Origin: Cyclobacteriaceae bacterium
Lineage (GTDB): Bacteria; Bacteroidota; Bacteroidia; Cytophagales; Cyclobacteriaceae
Assembly (NCBI GenBank): GCA_019694875.1
Contig: JAIBBC010000002.1
Coordinates: 930,001 to 994,000 of the forward strand
Direction of reading: 5' to 3'
DNA: 64,000 nt
The position numbers and the translations under genes are program-made. Shown piece by piece: positions 9,800-18,616 of the stretch. Below the pieces are notes generated by a model. It was not told the origin of the DNA and did no database searches. It worked only from the letters and a program-made list of their open reading frames with translations. Each line of letters starts with the position of its first letter. Positions within the stretch are counted from its first letter, which is position 1.

Positions 9800-10463
9800 G
9801 AGGTGGTGTCACATCGTCAATCGAAACGGAATCTTCAAGCTTGAAATTTCCGATTCGTGTCCGGCAAAGTTGTGAAAGATATGCACCAACGCCAAGTTTT
9901 TCCCCCAGGTCGCGTGCCAGACTCCGGATGTACGTTCCCTTCGAACACACAATCCGGAAGTTAATATTCGGCAGCGCGATGGACGTTATTTCAAATTCAA
10001 TCACTTCAACCTCACGGGGCTTAAGCTCAATTTCCTTTCCTTGTCGGGCAAACTTGTACGCGCGCTTGCCATCAATTTTAATGGCTGAATGAGCAGGAGG
10101 GAGCTGAGAAATTTTCCCGGTGAGCGATTGTGCTGCGTCCCGAATAGCCTGGCCGGTAACGCCTGTGATATCAACCGGATCAGACACTTCAGTCTCCAGG
10201 TCATATGATGGAGTAGTCTGGCCTATTACGAACGTGCCCGTGTATTCCTTTTCCAGACCCATAAAATTGTCAATTTGCTTGGTCATCTTTCCGGTGCAGA
10301 TGATAAGCAACCCCGTAGCCAGCGGATCAAGCGTGCCTGCATGGCCTATCTTCTTGATTTTGAGCTTGTAACGAAGCTTATTGACAACATCGAAGGATGT
10401 CCATCCCAGCGGTTTATTGATAAGCAACAGTTGCCCGTTTTCCGGTGATTGGAGTGATTCCAT
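9777..10463 (-). CDS. truB: tRNA pseudouridine(55) synthase
   Basis: The 228-residue TruB has the catalytic motif GHAGTLDPLATGLL (nucleophilic Asp), an N-terminal LLINKPLGWTSFDVVNKLR, and the RSLARDLGEKLG segment near the end. It makes the T-loop pseudouridine of tRNAs. Its ATG overlaps the uppP stop by one base (TAATG), so the two are coupled. Confidence 0.95.
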   Translation of the reverse strand: MESLQSPENGQLLLINKPLGWTSFDVVNKLRYKLKIKKIGHAGTLDPLATGLLIICTGKMTKQIDNFMGLEKEYTGTFVIGQTTPSYDLETEVSDPVDITGVTGQAIRDAAQSLTGKISQLPPAHSAIKIDGKRAYKFARQGKEIELKPREVEVIEFEITSIALPNINFRIVCSKGTYIRSLARDLGEKLGVGAYLSQLCRTRIGNFKLEDSVSIDDVTPPHADLLQH

Positions 10464-11254
10464 TACAGGGTGGAAAGCCCGTTACCAAAATAGTATAAGG
10501 CAAGGATAATAATCCCGACAATAATGCGGTAGTATCCAAACAACTTAAAGCCATGCTTGGTAAGAAAACTAATGAATGATTTGATGGCGATCATCGCGAC
10601 AATGAACGCAACGATGTTACCAATCACGAGGATGTTAATCTCTCCTGAAGAAAGTGTGTAACCATCGGTATAGTATTTATAACCGGATAGTGCAGTGGCC
10701 GCAAACATGGTGGGTACAGCGAGAAAAAATGAAAACTCAGCAGCATTTTTTCGCGTGAGCTTTTGCGACAAGCCCCCGATAATCGTGGCAGCCGACCGCG
10801 ACACACCAGGAACCATGGCGATTACCTGGAACAATCCGATTTTAAATGCTTTGGGGTAGGTAATCTCCTGATCAGGTTCGCCTTCTGAGGAGAAAATCTT
10901 GTCAATAAAAAGGAAAAATACACCGCCAATTAAAAGCGTGTAACCCACTACGTCTACACGTTCCAGCAAGGCATCTACATATTCTTTAAAAAAGAGTCCG
11001 GCAATCACAGCAGGGATGAATGCTGCGCCAATCTTCAGGTAAAAGTCGAATGATTTGAAAAAGCGCTTCCAGTAAAGTACAACTACCGAAAGAATTGCAC
11101 CGAGTTGAATTGCAACGGTAAAAAGCTTTACAAATGAGTTGGTTTCAATACCCATTGCAGATGACGCGATGATCATGTGCCCGGTTGATGACACAGGAAG
11201 GAACTCAGTGAGTCCTTCAATAATGGCAAGGATAATGGACTGGAGTAACGACAA
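10463..11254 (-). CDS. uppP: Undecaprenyl-diphosphate phosphatase
   Basis: The 263-residue polytopic membrane protein carries the two UppP/BacA signatures, [17 protein letters not shown] near the N terminus and [13 protein letters not shown] in the middle. It recycles the C55 lipid carrier for peptidoglycan and O-antigen synthesis. The start is a TTG; no in-frame ATG precedes the family's usual [14 protein letters not shown] beginning. It follows the DUF3098 gene by eight bases. Confidence 0.92.
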   Translation of the reverse strand: MSLLQSIILAIIEGLTEFLPVSSTGHMIIASSAMGIETNSFVKLFTVAIQLGAILSVVVLYWKRFFKSFDFYLKIGAAFIPAVIAGLFFKEYVDALLERVDVVGYTLLIGGVFFLFIDKIFSSEGEPDQEITYPKAFKIGLFQVIAMVPGVSRSAATIIGGLSQKLTRKNAAEFSFFLAVPTMFAATALSGYKYYTDGYTLSSGEINILVIGNIVAFIVAMIAIKSFISFLTKHGFKLFGYYRIIVGIIILALYYFGNGLSTL

Positions 11255-11262
11255 ACGAGAAC

Positions 11263-11484
11263 TTACTTTTTAACGTCAGGCTTTGACGCTTCAGGCCGAA
11301 TAAGAATAGCATAGATTTCCATGATGAAACCAACCATCACCACGATGGGCCCAAGCGTTAATCCTAAAAAGCCAAAGCCATAAGCCTCACTATCCAACGA
11401 CATGATGATAAATCCAACCACCAGTGTCACCAGCCCGATAATCATCCACTGATAATTTTTCTTTCCAAAAGGCATCTTTTCCAT
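11263..11484 (-). CDS. DUF3098 small membrane protein
   Basis: The 73-residue protein has two hydrophobic helices separated by a short glycine-rich turn, and matches the Bacteroidota DUF3098 family ([20 protein letters not shown] start). Its position between ftsX and uppP is one I recall as conserved in Bacteroidota, which suggests a role near division or envelope synthesis; the function is unknown. Confidence 0.85.
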   Translation of the reverse strand: MEKMPFGKKNYQWMIIGLVTLVVGFIIMSLDSEAYGFGFLGLTLGPIVVMVGFIMEIYAILIRPEASKPDVKK

Positions 11485-11493
11485 GGCGTAAAA

Positions 11494-12381
11494 TTAATAC
11501 AATTCGTCTAACGACATTTTTAAATATTTGCGGATGGCAAAGTAGCTGCTGATAATCGCTACGAGCATTCCCAGCACAACCAACGCTGCGCTCAGCATCA
11601 TCATGCGATCTTTATTTTCGATTAATACGAGATCTTCAAAATTCTGGTTGGCATAATTAACCAAAAGCCAGAGGCCGCCAGTTGCCAGAAGCCCGGAAAG
11701 CGCTCCATACACCAATGCACGAAACAGAAACGGACGCTGAATAAACCATTTGCGGGCGCCTACTAATTGCATGCTTCGCACCAGGAAACGTTGCGAGAAG
11801 AGTGCCAGTCTGAGTGTATTGTTTATCAGCAAAACGACCGTGACAAGGAGCAGGGCTATGATGGCAGCCAGAATGACGCCCAACCGGGTGACATTTTTGT
11901 TGATCGATTCAATAAGCCCCTCCACAAAAAAAACTTCAAATACACCATTCATTTTCTCCAGTTCGGCACTGATTTTTTCCATACTGGTTTTTGAATGATA
12001 GGCCGGATCGATCGTTAATACATAGGCATCGTGTAACGGATTTTCACCCAGAAACTGGTTGAAGTCTTCACCGGTTTCGGCTATGAATTTCTTTGCAGCT
12101 TCTTCTTTTGAGATAAAGACTACAGGTTTTTCTGAAACCGTTTGATTGATATAGGGGAGTTGTTCAAGCTTTTTCTCGACCTGGGTGCGTTGCGTGTCGG
12201 TCAGGCCATTTTTTAGATAGACCTGTAACTTTATGTTTTCACGAACCACCCGCTCAAGTTCCTGCGAGGAGATAATCAGCAATCCGAATAACCCGGTAAC
12301 AAAAAGCGCCAGGGTAATGCTGATGACAACACCTACTGAGGGATAGCTTCCGAGTTTTTTACGGGTATTGATTTTTTGCAC
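11494..12381 (-). CDS. ftsX: Cell division ABC permease FtsX
   Basis: The 295-residue protein has one N-terminal membrane helix, a periplasmic domain (about 45-160, with YLKNGLTDTQ and FISKEEAAKKF), then three more helices with the conserved RSMQLVGARKWFIQRPFL loop that contacts FtsE. It transmits FtsE ATPase activity to periplasmic peptidoglycan hydrolases. The start is a GTG. A promoter box and a terminator lie between it and the upstream sigma/anti-sigma pair, so ftsX opens a new transcription unit. ftsE is not adjacent. Confidence 0.92.
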   Translation of the reverse strand: MQKINTRKKLGSYPSVGVVISITLALFVTGLFGLLIISSQELERVVRENIKLQVYLKNGLTDTQRTQVEKKLEQLPYINQTVSEKPVVFISKEEAAKKFIAETGEDFNQFLGENPLHDAYVLTIDPAYHSKTSMEKISAELEKMNGVFEVFFVEGLIESINKNVTRLGVILAAIIALLLVTVVLLINNTLRLALFSQRFLVRSMQLVGARKWFIQRPFLFRALVYGALSGLLATGGLWLLVNYANQNFEDLVLIENKDRMMMLSAALVVLGMLVAIISSYFAIRKYLKMSLDELY

Positions 12382-12386
12382 AGTTC

Positions 12387-12394
12387 CAAAGGTA
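12387..12394 (-). promoter_or_regulatory. Candidate -7 box for ftsX
   Basis: The - strand reads TACCTTTG, an exact TAnnTTTG match, five bases upstream of the ftsX GTG codon, implying a very short or absent leader. No convincing -33 TTTG was found at the expected distance. The upstream terminator supports a promoter here. Confidence 0.45.
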
Positions 12395-12414
12395 GGATTT
12401 AATCGGTGTAAAAT

Positions 12415-12446
12415 AAAAAAGTCCCCCGTGGCTACGGGAGACTTTT
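12415..12446 (-). terminator. Intrinsic terminator of the sigma/anti-sigma operon
   Basis: AAAAGTC at 12417-12423 pairs with GACTTTT at 12440-12446, and CCCGT with ACGGG inside it, with one C/A mismatch and a GGCT loop. Read on the - strand the hairpin is followed by TTTTTTATTT, an effective terminator tail. Confidence 0.8.
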
Positions 12447-12463
12447 CCTGATTTTTAAAACTA

Positions 12464-13330
12464 TTACTTGCTTCGGTGTGCCTTCAGCATCTTCAAAAGC
12501 TTAGGGTCGTGAATCGGATTAAGCTTGGTAGGCTCTGTTTTGTCGATGTCAAGCAGATAGTAGTTTGACTTGTAGTACAAAACAACCGTACGTTTCTGAT
12601 CACCGATAAACTCCAGAATTTCATACAGGTTCTTTTCAAAAGCACCGTACAGGATAAGCTTGCTGTTTTTGAAAACATAGTGGAAGTTGTACTTCTTGCT
12701 CATCGTATCGGTTTCAACTTCGATTGACGATGTCACGAACGACTTCTTGATGTTTTCCATCTGCTCATGCTCATACTGACGTGTAGCTTCGTCAACCTGA
12801 TCGTCCTCCGGATTGTATACGTCCATAGGTTTCGCTGCGGCAGGCTCAGTTGCCTCTTGCTTTGGCTCCGGCTGCGTTTTCTTCACGGTCGGTTTGGCTG
12901 CAGGAGGTGTTGGTTCTTCACGCTGGTCGGCTGTCGATTCGGTTTCGGTTTCCGGAACTACAGCAACCTGCGGTTGTGTTTCTGGTTTTTGTTCGGTCGA
13001 AACTTTGCCGTCCCCCTGGGCAGGTTCCTGATCGCGTGTTGAATAGAAATAAATACCGGTAACCACAAGCCCGGCTACAACTGTCCACGTACCAACCTTC
13101 GTCAGCAAACTGCTTCCGCCATTGATTGGAGATACCGGGATATTGTTAAGCATGCTCTTGAGTTCCGCAGTCCGGGCCTGCCGGAGTCCTTCAACAAGGT
13201 TTTTCTGAATGGCGAGTTCCTGCGCAAGCTGGGGGTCAGCTTGAACCTGCTCCTCAAACGCTGCATTCTCCTCAGCGCTGAGGCGGTTGGACAGGTAATC
13301 GTCCATCATTTCGAATTCTCTCTCTGTCAT
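12464..13330 (-). CDS. Putative anti-sigma factor, single-pass membrane protein
   Basis: The 288-residue protein begins with an acidic helical segment (DDYLSNRLSAEENAAFEEQV) that resembles the cytoplasmic part of many Bacteroidota anti-sigma factors. One membrane helix follows (about 82-98), then a Pro/Glu/Thr-rich linker (about 105-175), and a C-terminal domain of about 110 residues presumably in the periplasm. It is not a FecR protein. It starts four bases after the ECF sigma stop, and that arrangement is the main reason for calling it the sigma partner. The C-terminal domain is not recognised and may sense an envelope signal. Confidence 0.65.
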   Translation of the reverse strand: MTEREFEMMDDYLSNRLSAEENAAFEEQVQADPQLAQELAIQKNLVEGLRQARTAELKSMLNNIPVSPINGGSSLLTKVGTWTVVAGLVVTGIYFYSTRDQEPAQGDGKVSTEQKPETQPQVAVVPETETESTADQREEPTPPAAKPTVKKTQPEPKQEATEPAAAKPMDVYNPEDDQVDEATRQYEHEQMENIKKSFVTSSIEVETDTMSKKYNFHYVFKNSKLILYGAFEKNLYEILEFIGDQKRTVVLYYKSNYYLLDIDKTEPTKLNPIHDPKLLKMLKAHRSK

Positions 13331-13334
13331 GTTG

Positions 13335-13898
13335 TTAATCTAAAAAATCACGCTCAGAATACTGAGCTTTAACTAAATCATCCAATTTCTTTTTGCACTT
13401 ATACTTTTTCGTCTTAGCAGTATCGGTGTTGGCAAAGCCAAGCTTATCTGCAATATCCTGCATCGACATTTCTTCAAAGTAGTAATACATTAAAACCTTT
13501 TTACAGGTTTCGCCAAGCTGATCGATACACTTGGCCACAATCTTATTTCGCTCCTCTGTTTCTGTATCCAGAACAACAGCGACATCTTTTTCTTCGTTCG
13601 AAAGCCGCTTCTTCCGGTCAAGCTCTTTACGCCACAAATTCTGGCAGATACTATAAATGTAGGTGCTGATTTTTGAGGTCATCACCAGTTTCCCGGAGGT
13701 CGCTTTCTGCCAAAAAACAATAAGCGCATCCTGATAAATATCACGAGCCTCTTCTTCTGTGCCGCTGTTGGTGATAACCATTTTGGTCATCATCCGGTAA
13801 TATTTCTTGTAGAGGAATTCAAGGGTCTTCTCGTCACCTTTGCAGATGCGTTCAAAAATCTCTTGTTCCGTCATTGTTGAGCTCGACTTAGATACCAT
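13335..13898 (-). CDS. ECF-type RNA polymerase sigma factor
   Basis: The 187-residue protein has a region 2 (EIFERICKGDEKTLEFLYKK, then EEARDIYQDALIVFWQ) and a region 4 helix-turn-helix (YYFEEMSMQDIADKLGFANT, then KYKCKKKL). It should direct RNA polymerase to a small regulon under control of the membrane protein encoded next. The start at 13898 is an ATG; another in-frame ATG at 13874 (MTEQEIFERI) is equally plausible. The 360 bases upstream show no clear promoter box. Confidence 0.9.
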   Translation of the reverse strand: MVSKSSSTMTEQEIFERICKGDEKTLEFLYKKYYRMMTKMVITNSGTEEEARDIYQDALIVFWQKATSGKLVMTSKISTYIYSICQNLWRKELDRKKRLSNEEKDVAVVLDTETEERNKIVAKCIDQLGETCKKVLMYYYFEEMSMQDIADKLGFANTDTAKTKKYKCKKKLDDLVKAQYSERDFLD

Positions 13899-14297
13899 TT
13901 GGCTTTATCGTGGTAACCCTGCAGGCTACCCCACTTTTTGGATTTTATCTGTGAAATATAGTAAATGTAAGATCAATGTACTTTTTTAAACGTTCGTGTG
14001 ACCAAAGCCAGCTTCCGGTAGGTAACGTCAGAGTCATCCCGGCAACAGCCAAGGATAATCCTGAGACGGACAATTTTATAAAAACCCTTGTAAGTTGTTC
14101 ATTTTCAGCACCTTGATTTGATTTAATTTTGCGTGCCTATCGGGTTAACGATTGAGTATCGTCAACCATTTCAAAATGCAGATAATTTATGACAAAACTG
14201 GCCGCCTGATCATTTGGGAAATAAGCTTACCCTTTTAAATAAAATACGTACTGTGATCGGTTGCATTTTTTATATTTGTTATTGCTGTGTACAGCCA
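13899..14297. other. Intergenic region, no gene recognised
   Basis: This stretch of about 400 bases separates the divergently read sigma and DUF4249 regions. It holds two + strand TAnnTTTG-type boxes (TAATTTTG at 14124 and TATATTTG at 14271), neither with a well-spaced -33 element. No RNA gene or convincing reading frame was seen. Confidence 0.5.
14271..14278 (+). promoter_or_regulatory. Candidate -7 box upstream of a small reading frame
   Basis: TATATTTG fits TAnnTTTG exactly and lies 19 bases before the ATG at 14298. A -33 element at proper spacing is not obvious, so the call is tentative. It would serve the small frame and the DUF4249 gene. Confidence 0.3.
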
Positions 14298-14455
14298 TGA
14301 GAATTTCCAAATTACCCCTTGTTCTTTGGGTATATCTCTGTGTTGCGAGAACCTTTTGCCCGCCCGATTGCCCGGGTGGTAGAATGACCAACATTAAGTT
14401 TAGTTACCAAGGGGTATTTACAGAGTTCCGTTGTGTCGTGCCTGCTACAGGTTAG
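14298..14455 (+). CDS. Possible small exported peptide (uncertain)
   Basis: The 52-residue frame starts MRISKLPLVLWVYLCVARTF, which looks like a signal peptide or membrane anchor, followed by a Cys/Pro/Gly-rich stretch (CPPDCPGG). It ends 18 bases before the DUF4249 start and has a candidate promoter box. No family is recognised, and it could be a decayed remnant or chance frame. Confidence 0.3.
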
Positions 14456-14473
14456 TAATTGTTCTATTTGAAT

Positions 14474-15652
14474 ATGGTTGCTTGGAGATTTGTTAAGAGG
14501 TGGAGATTAAGGGCAAAGAAATTTCTTCCTTTTCTGCTTTTATTTTTGATTGGGAGTTGTAAGGACCCCTTTATAGCAGATGTGAAATTGCTGACCTCAA
14601 ATTTTCTGGTGGTGGAGGGTTATATAAATGTGGGTTCGGATGCGGTAACTACGATTCGGGTTTCGCGCACTGTTCCTATTAATTCCACACAGGAGTTTGC
14701 ACAAGTTGAAGAGGGTGCAGTCATGCAAATACAGGATGATCAGGATGAGTTCCACGACCTCTCGGAAGGTGAGGCGGGTGTTTATTCTTCTGAGCCCCTA
14801 TCGCTTCCGCTTGACCGGCAATACCGCATTCGGATTGAAACCAGTGACGGAAAACGCTTTTATTCCGATTATATCACTCCGATTGAGTCTCCGGCTATCG
14901 ATAGCGTCTATTGGACCCGTGACGCTGATGGAGTTACCATCAAAGTGGATACACACGACCCCACACAATCCACGTTGTTCTATCAATGGAATTACGAAGA
15001 AGACTGGGAGAATAAATCGCCCTATCTTTCCTTCTACCGGTTTAGCAATGGAGAGTTCTTCCCCCGGGAGGAGGCTGAAATAACGGCCATGCGTCTTTGC
15101 TGGAAACGGGCCAAACCATTAAAGCTGATTACACAGTCCGTTGCCGGACTTTCGGTTGAAGACATAAGCCAAACCCTTATAGAAATCAAGGCGGGCTCTG
15201 ACAGATTATCGGAGAAGTATTCTATTCTGGTTCAGCAACATGCGCTCAGCCTCGATAACTACAATTATTTACAGGTGATGAATAAGAATACCAACCAGGT
15301 GGGAACATTTTATGACCCACAACCCTCGCAGTTGTTGGGTAATATTTCATGCGAGAACTCCAGCGAACCAGTTGTCGGATATATCGGAGCGTATACAACT
15401 TCTTCCGAAAGAATAAACATCCGAAAGTCTGACGTAAAGCTCTGGGGCTTTGACCTGGACTGCGAGCAAATTGCCGTGTTAATGAGTAATCCGGATAGTG
15501 TAGCTAAGTACTTTGTTGGACTAGGTTTTTTGCCGCTCACCGTTGATGAAGGCCGAGTCAATATGTTTGCTGCAAAGCCCGTTTGTGGAGATTGTCACGC
15601 ACGCGGAGGAACCAATGACAAGCCGGATTTCTGGGATAGCATCTTCAACTAA
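14474..15652 (+). CDS. DUF4249 lipoprotein
   Basis: From the ATG at 14474 the product is 392 residues with an N-terminal membrane segment and lipobox (FLIGSC). The body fits DUF4249: LLTSNFLVVEGYIN, TTIRVSRTVPINS, DRQYRIRIETSDGKRFYSDYI, and a C-terminal CGDCHARGGTNDKPDFW. DUF4249 proteins usually accompany a TonB receptor and are thought to be surface lipoproteins in uptake systems. No receptor is adjacent here, so the gene is an orphan. A strong terminator follows. Confidence 0.85.
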   Translation: MVAWRFVKRWRLRAKKFLPFLLLFLIGSCKDPFIADVKLLTSNFLVVEGYINVGSDAVTTIRVSRTVPINSTQEFAQVEEGAVMQIQDDQDEFHDLSEGEAGVYSSEPLSLPLDRQYRIRIETSDGKRFYSDYITPIESPAIDSVYWTRDADGVTIKVDTHDPTQSTLFYQWNYEEDWENKSPYLSFYRFSNGEFFPREEAEITAMRLCWKRAKPLKLITQSVAGLSVEDISQTLIEIKAGSDRLSEKYSILVQQHALSLDNYNYLQVMNKNTNQVGTFYDPQPSQLLGNISCENSSEPVVGYIGAYTTSSERINIRKSDVKLWGFDLDCEQIAVLMSNPDSVAKYFVGLGFLPLTVDEGRVNMFAAKPVCGDCHARGGTNDKPDFWDSIFN

Positions 15653-15669
15653 GAGTGTCGGGCAGGAAT

Positions 15670-15700
15670 AAAAAAGGGAGCAGCGATGCTCCCTTTTTTT
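15670..15700. terminator. Bidirectional intrinsic terminator
   Basis: GGGAGCA at 15676-15682 and TGCTCCC at 15687-15693 form a perfect stem with a GCGA loop, flanked by six A on the left and seven T on the right. It serves the convergent DUF4249 and pyrophosphatase genes. Confidence 0.9.
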
Positions 15701-15718
15701 ATTAACAGGTTATAATTT

Positions 15719-17896
15719 CTATTCCTGAACGATGTCTTTCGGAATCGCAGAAACTACTTCGGTTTTTGTTTTATCGACCTTTACCGTTGAATGATCTTTT
15801 GCTGAAATATGCGGAGCAATAATCAGCGCTACAATGGATGTCAGCTTGATCAGGATATTCATGGAAGGACCTGAGGTATCCTTGAACGGATCACCCACGG
15901 TGTCACCGGTTACAGAAGCCTTATGCGGCTCTGACTTTTTATAATAAACCTGGCCATTGATCTCAACGCCTTTTTCAAACGACTTCTTAGCGTTATCCCA
16001 TGCACCACCTGCGTTCGACTGGAACATACCCATCAACACACCTGATACTGTAATACCAGCTAAAAGTCCGCCAAGCACTTCAGGACCAAATAAGAAGCCC
16101 ACAACAACCGGTGTGATGATCGCAATAGCTCCGGGAGCAATCATTTCACGGATGGATGCATTGGTTGAAATCGCGACACATTTCTCATATTCAGGTTTCG
16201 CTTTGTATTCCATAATTCCTGGAATCTCGCGGAATTGCCGGCGCACTTCGTTCACCATATCCATCGCTGCACGACCAACGGCCGCGATAGCCAATGAAGA
16301 GAAGATGAATGGGATCATACCGCCTACAAAAAGACCGGCCAGTACGGGAGCTTTATAGATATCGATTGCCGTAATTCCTGATACACCCACAAATGCCGCG
16401 AACAGCGCAAGGGATGTAAGGGCAGCGGACGCAATCGCAAAGCCTTTTCCGGTTGCCGCGGTAGTGTTACCAACGGCATCCAAATTGTCGGTGCGGTGGC
16501 GAACCTCTTCAGGAAGCTGGCTCATTTCTGCAATACCGCCTGCGTTATCAGCAATCGGACCGAAAGCATCAATAGCCAATTGCATGGCCGTGGTTGCCAT
16601 CATACCGGCAGCAGCAATTGCTACTCCGTAAAGTCCTGCGAAATAGTAAGACGTAACAATTCCGGCAGCCAGTACAAGGATCGGCAGTACAGTTGATTCC
16701 ATACCTACCGATAAACCACCGATGATGTTTGTTGCATGCCCGGTTCCTGACTGTTTAACAATCGAAAGCACCGGACGTTTGCCCATTGCTGTATAATATT
16801 CTGTAATTAAGCTCATCAGGGTTCCGACAATCAATCCAATGATGATGGCAATGAATACATCGGTTGATGTGAACTCGTATCCGCGATGAACAAGTGTTTC
16901 GGGTAACAGGTATTTCACCGCAAAGAATGAAGCGATGGCTGTAAAAATGATAGACGACCAGTTACCGATGTTGAGCGCTTTTTGTACGCTGTCGGTTTCG
17001 CTTTTAATGCGAACAAACATGGTTCCGAATATCGAAAAGATTAATCCCAGACCTGCAATGAACATCGGTAACAGGATAGGAGACAGACCTCCGAAATTAT
17101 CGTTCGCAGAAATCTCCTGACCAAGCACCATCGTAGCAAGAATTGTAGCGACATACGAGCCGAACAAGTCAGCGCCCATTCCTGCAACGTCACCTACGTT
17201 ATCTCCCACGTTATCAGCAATGGTAGCAGGGTTACGAACATCATCTTCCGGAATACCCGCTTCTACTTTTCCTACAAGATCAGCTCCAACATCGGCAGCT
17301 TTTGTATAAATACCACCGCCAACGCGTGCGAACAAAGCGATTGATTCAGCTCCCAGTGAAAATCCGGCCAGCACTTCAATCGCGCGTTTCATTTCAATCC
17401 CTGTAATGGCCGCACCTTCCGGTACGAACAAATTAAAGAATACGATGAACAAGCCACCAAGACCAAGAATGGCAAGACCTGCCACACCGATGCCCATAAC
17501 CGATCCACCCGTGAAGGAAACTTTAAGTGCTTGAGCAAGACTTGTCCGCGCGGCTTGCGTAGTGCGAACGTTCGCCTTTGTAGCGATCTTCATCCCGATA
17601 TATCCCGCGACAGCGGAGAGAACTGCACCAATCAAAAATGCCACTGCAATGATCGGACTTGAATCTTCAACGAGCGTACCTGACCAACCCAACAAGACAG
17701 CGGTGATAACGGCAAAGTATGCGAGGATCTTCCATTCAGCTTTCAGAAATGCCATTGCACCATTGGCAATGTAGCCGGCAAGCTCCTGCATTTTAGCTTC
17801 GCCTGCATCCTGCTTGGTCACCCATGCGGATTTCACAGCCATTACAATCAAGCCGACAACTCCAAAGGCCGGGATCAGATAGATAATACTATTCAT
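15719..17896 (-). CDS. hppA: Membrane-bound ion-translocating pyrophosphatase
   Basis: The 725-residue polytopic protein couples pyrophosphate hydrolysis to H+ or Na+ export. The pyrophosphate/Mg motif is seen in [33 protein letters not shown], and a second acidic motif in the C-terminal part. In the family's cation-selectivity segment it reads [13 protein letters not shown]. Ala at the fifth position of that motif marks the K+-dependent subfamily, whereas K+-independent enzymes carry Lys. Whether H+ or Na+ is pumped cannot be told from this. A promoter with both boxes lies about 65 bases upstream. Confidence 0.93.
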   Translation of the reverse strand: MNSIIYLIPAFGVVGLIVMAVKSAWVTKQDAGEAKMQELAGYIANGAMAFLKAEWKILAYFAVITAVLLGWSGTLVEDSSPIIAVAFLIGAVLSAVAGYIGMKIATKANVRTTQAARTSLAQALKVSFTGGSVMGIGVAGLAILGLGGLFIVFFNLFVPEGAAITGIEMKRAIEVLAGFSLGAESIALFARVGGGIYTKAADVGADLVGKVEAGIPEDDVRNPATIADNVGDNVGDVAGMGADLFGSYVATILATMVLGQEISANDNFGGLSPILLPMFIAGLGLIFSIFGTMFVRIKSETDSVQKALNIGNWSSIIFTAIASFFAVKYLLPETLVHRGYEFTSTDVFIAIIIGLIVGTLMSLITEYYTAMGKRPVLSIVKQSGTGHATNIIGGLSVGMESTVLPILVLAAGIVTSYYFAGLYGVAIAAAGMMATTAMQLAIDAFGPIADNAGGIAEMSQLPEEVRHRTDNLDAVGNTTAATGKGFAIASAALTSLALFAAFVGVSGITAIDIYKAPVLAGLFVGGMIPFIFSSLAIAAVGRAAMDMVNEVRRQFREIPGIMEYKAKPEYEKCVAISTNASIREMIAPGAIAIITPVVVGFLFGPEVLGGLLAGITVSGVLMGMFQSNAGGAWDNAKKSFEKGVEINGQVYYKKSEPHKASVTGDTVGDPFKDTSGPSMNILIKLTSIVALIIAPHISAKDHSTVKVDKTKTEVVSAIPKDIVQE

Positions 17897-17960
17897 TTTT
17901 AGTTTATGATTTACAGATAAAACCGCCCGATTTGAGCCGGATGGACTTTTTTTAGAACCG

Positions 17961-17991
17961 CAAAGATAAAATAAGCCTCGAAAGGTGCAAA
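17961..17991 (-). promoter_or_regulatory. Bacteroidota-type promoter of hppA
   Basis: On the - strand, TTTG (17991-17988) is followed after exactly 19 bases by TATCTTTG (17968-17961). Both boxes fit the Bacteroidota -33/-7 consensus with the expected spacing, leaving a leader of roughly 60 bases before the hppA ATG. Confidence 0.7.
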
Positions 17992-18045
17992 AAGTGGCGG
18001 AAGGCGTGGATTAACGCAGAAAGACTGTAAATCAGCAGTTAGTGC

Positions 18046-18354
18046 TCACTGCTTCTTTTTATTTTGTCGTTCAAACGACTGGCGGGCCGCAGGCTTTGAA
18101 ATGCTCCAGGAAGGATAACCGGGTAGCGCGGCCGGTTTGCTGGCTGTAGTTCTTTTTCGCTGGATGTTCTTGGATACCATAGCCGACAGATCGGTGATGT
18201 CAAACGTCACGGGAGCGTATGCTACGTTACTATATGCCTGGCGCTGAATATCTTTCGATATGGTCCAGTAAGGGTAATTGCCCGAAGTTGAGTCTTGCGC
18301 GCGAAGAAATAAAGGGGCGGCAACGACTGAAAGAATAAGACTGACCTTCTTCAT
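18046..18354 (-). CDS. Small exported protein with duplicated YPxWxISK motif
   Basis: From the ATG at 18354 the product is 102 residues: a clear signal peptide (MKKVSLILSVVAAPLFLRAQ) and a short, basic mature part. The mature part holds two related motifs, NYPYWTISKDIQRQAYS near its start and GYPSWSISKPAARQSFE near its end, about 50 residues apart. No family is recognised. The protein ends in a lysine/glutamine-rich tail. The upstream in-frame extension to 18420 lacks a good signal start and was rejected. Confidence 0.6.
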   Translation of the reverse strand: MKKVSLILSVVAAPLFLRAQDSTSGNYPYWTISKDIQRQAYSNVAYAPVTFDITDLSAMVSKNIQRKRTTASKPAALPGYPSWSISKPAARQSFERQNKKKQ

Positions 18355-18562
18355 AGCTGAGTTTGTTAATGCTGTTAAGGAATTCAAGTATTCATTAAGG
18401 CATTCGTAGCCAGAGCTCAAAGATTATAACAAAAACGGAAGATTGGAAATTCGGCAGCGCAAAGGTTTGCGGAAGCGCTGATTTTCACCCAGATACAGGC
18501 GTGAACACGTCAGAATATTCGATGAAATGCATGACCGGTGGGTGGGCTTGCAGGAAAAATAA

Positions 18563-18590
18563 AGAGGTCAGGCAATTACGCCCGACCTCT
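18563..18590 (-). terminator. Terminator of the glutamine synthetase gene
   Basis: AGAGGTC at 18563-18569 pairs with GACCTCT at 18584-18590, with GGC/GCC continuing the stem. On the - strand a TTTATTTTT tail follows. It lies 27 bases past the glutamine synthetase stop. Confidence 0.75.
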
Positions 18591-18616
18591 GTACAACAAA
18601 ACACTTGGCACTGCTG

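Noticed and set aside
12767-13042. Leu/Arg/Cys-rich + strand frames opposite the anti-sigma linker
   Set aside because: They arise from the repetitive Pro/Glu/Thr codons of the linker on the other strand.
14261-14297. Upstream extension of the small frame before DUF4249
   Set aside because: The extension runs through the TATATTTG box and starts with a non-ATG codon; the ATG at 14298 is the better start if the frame is real at all.
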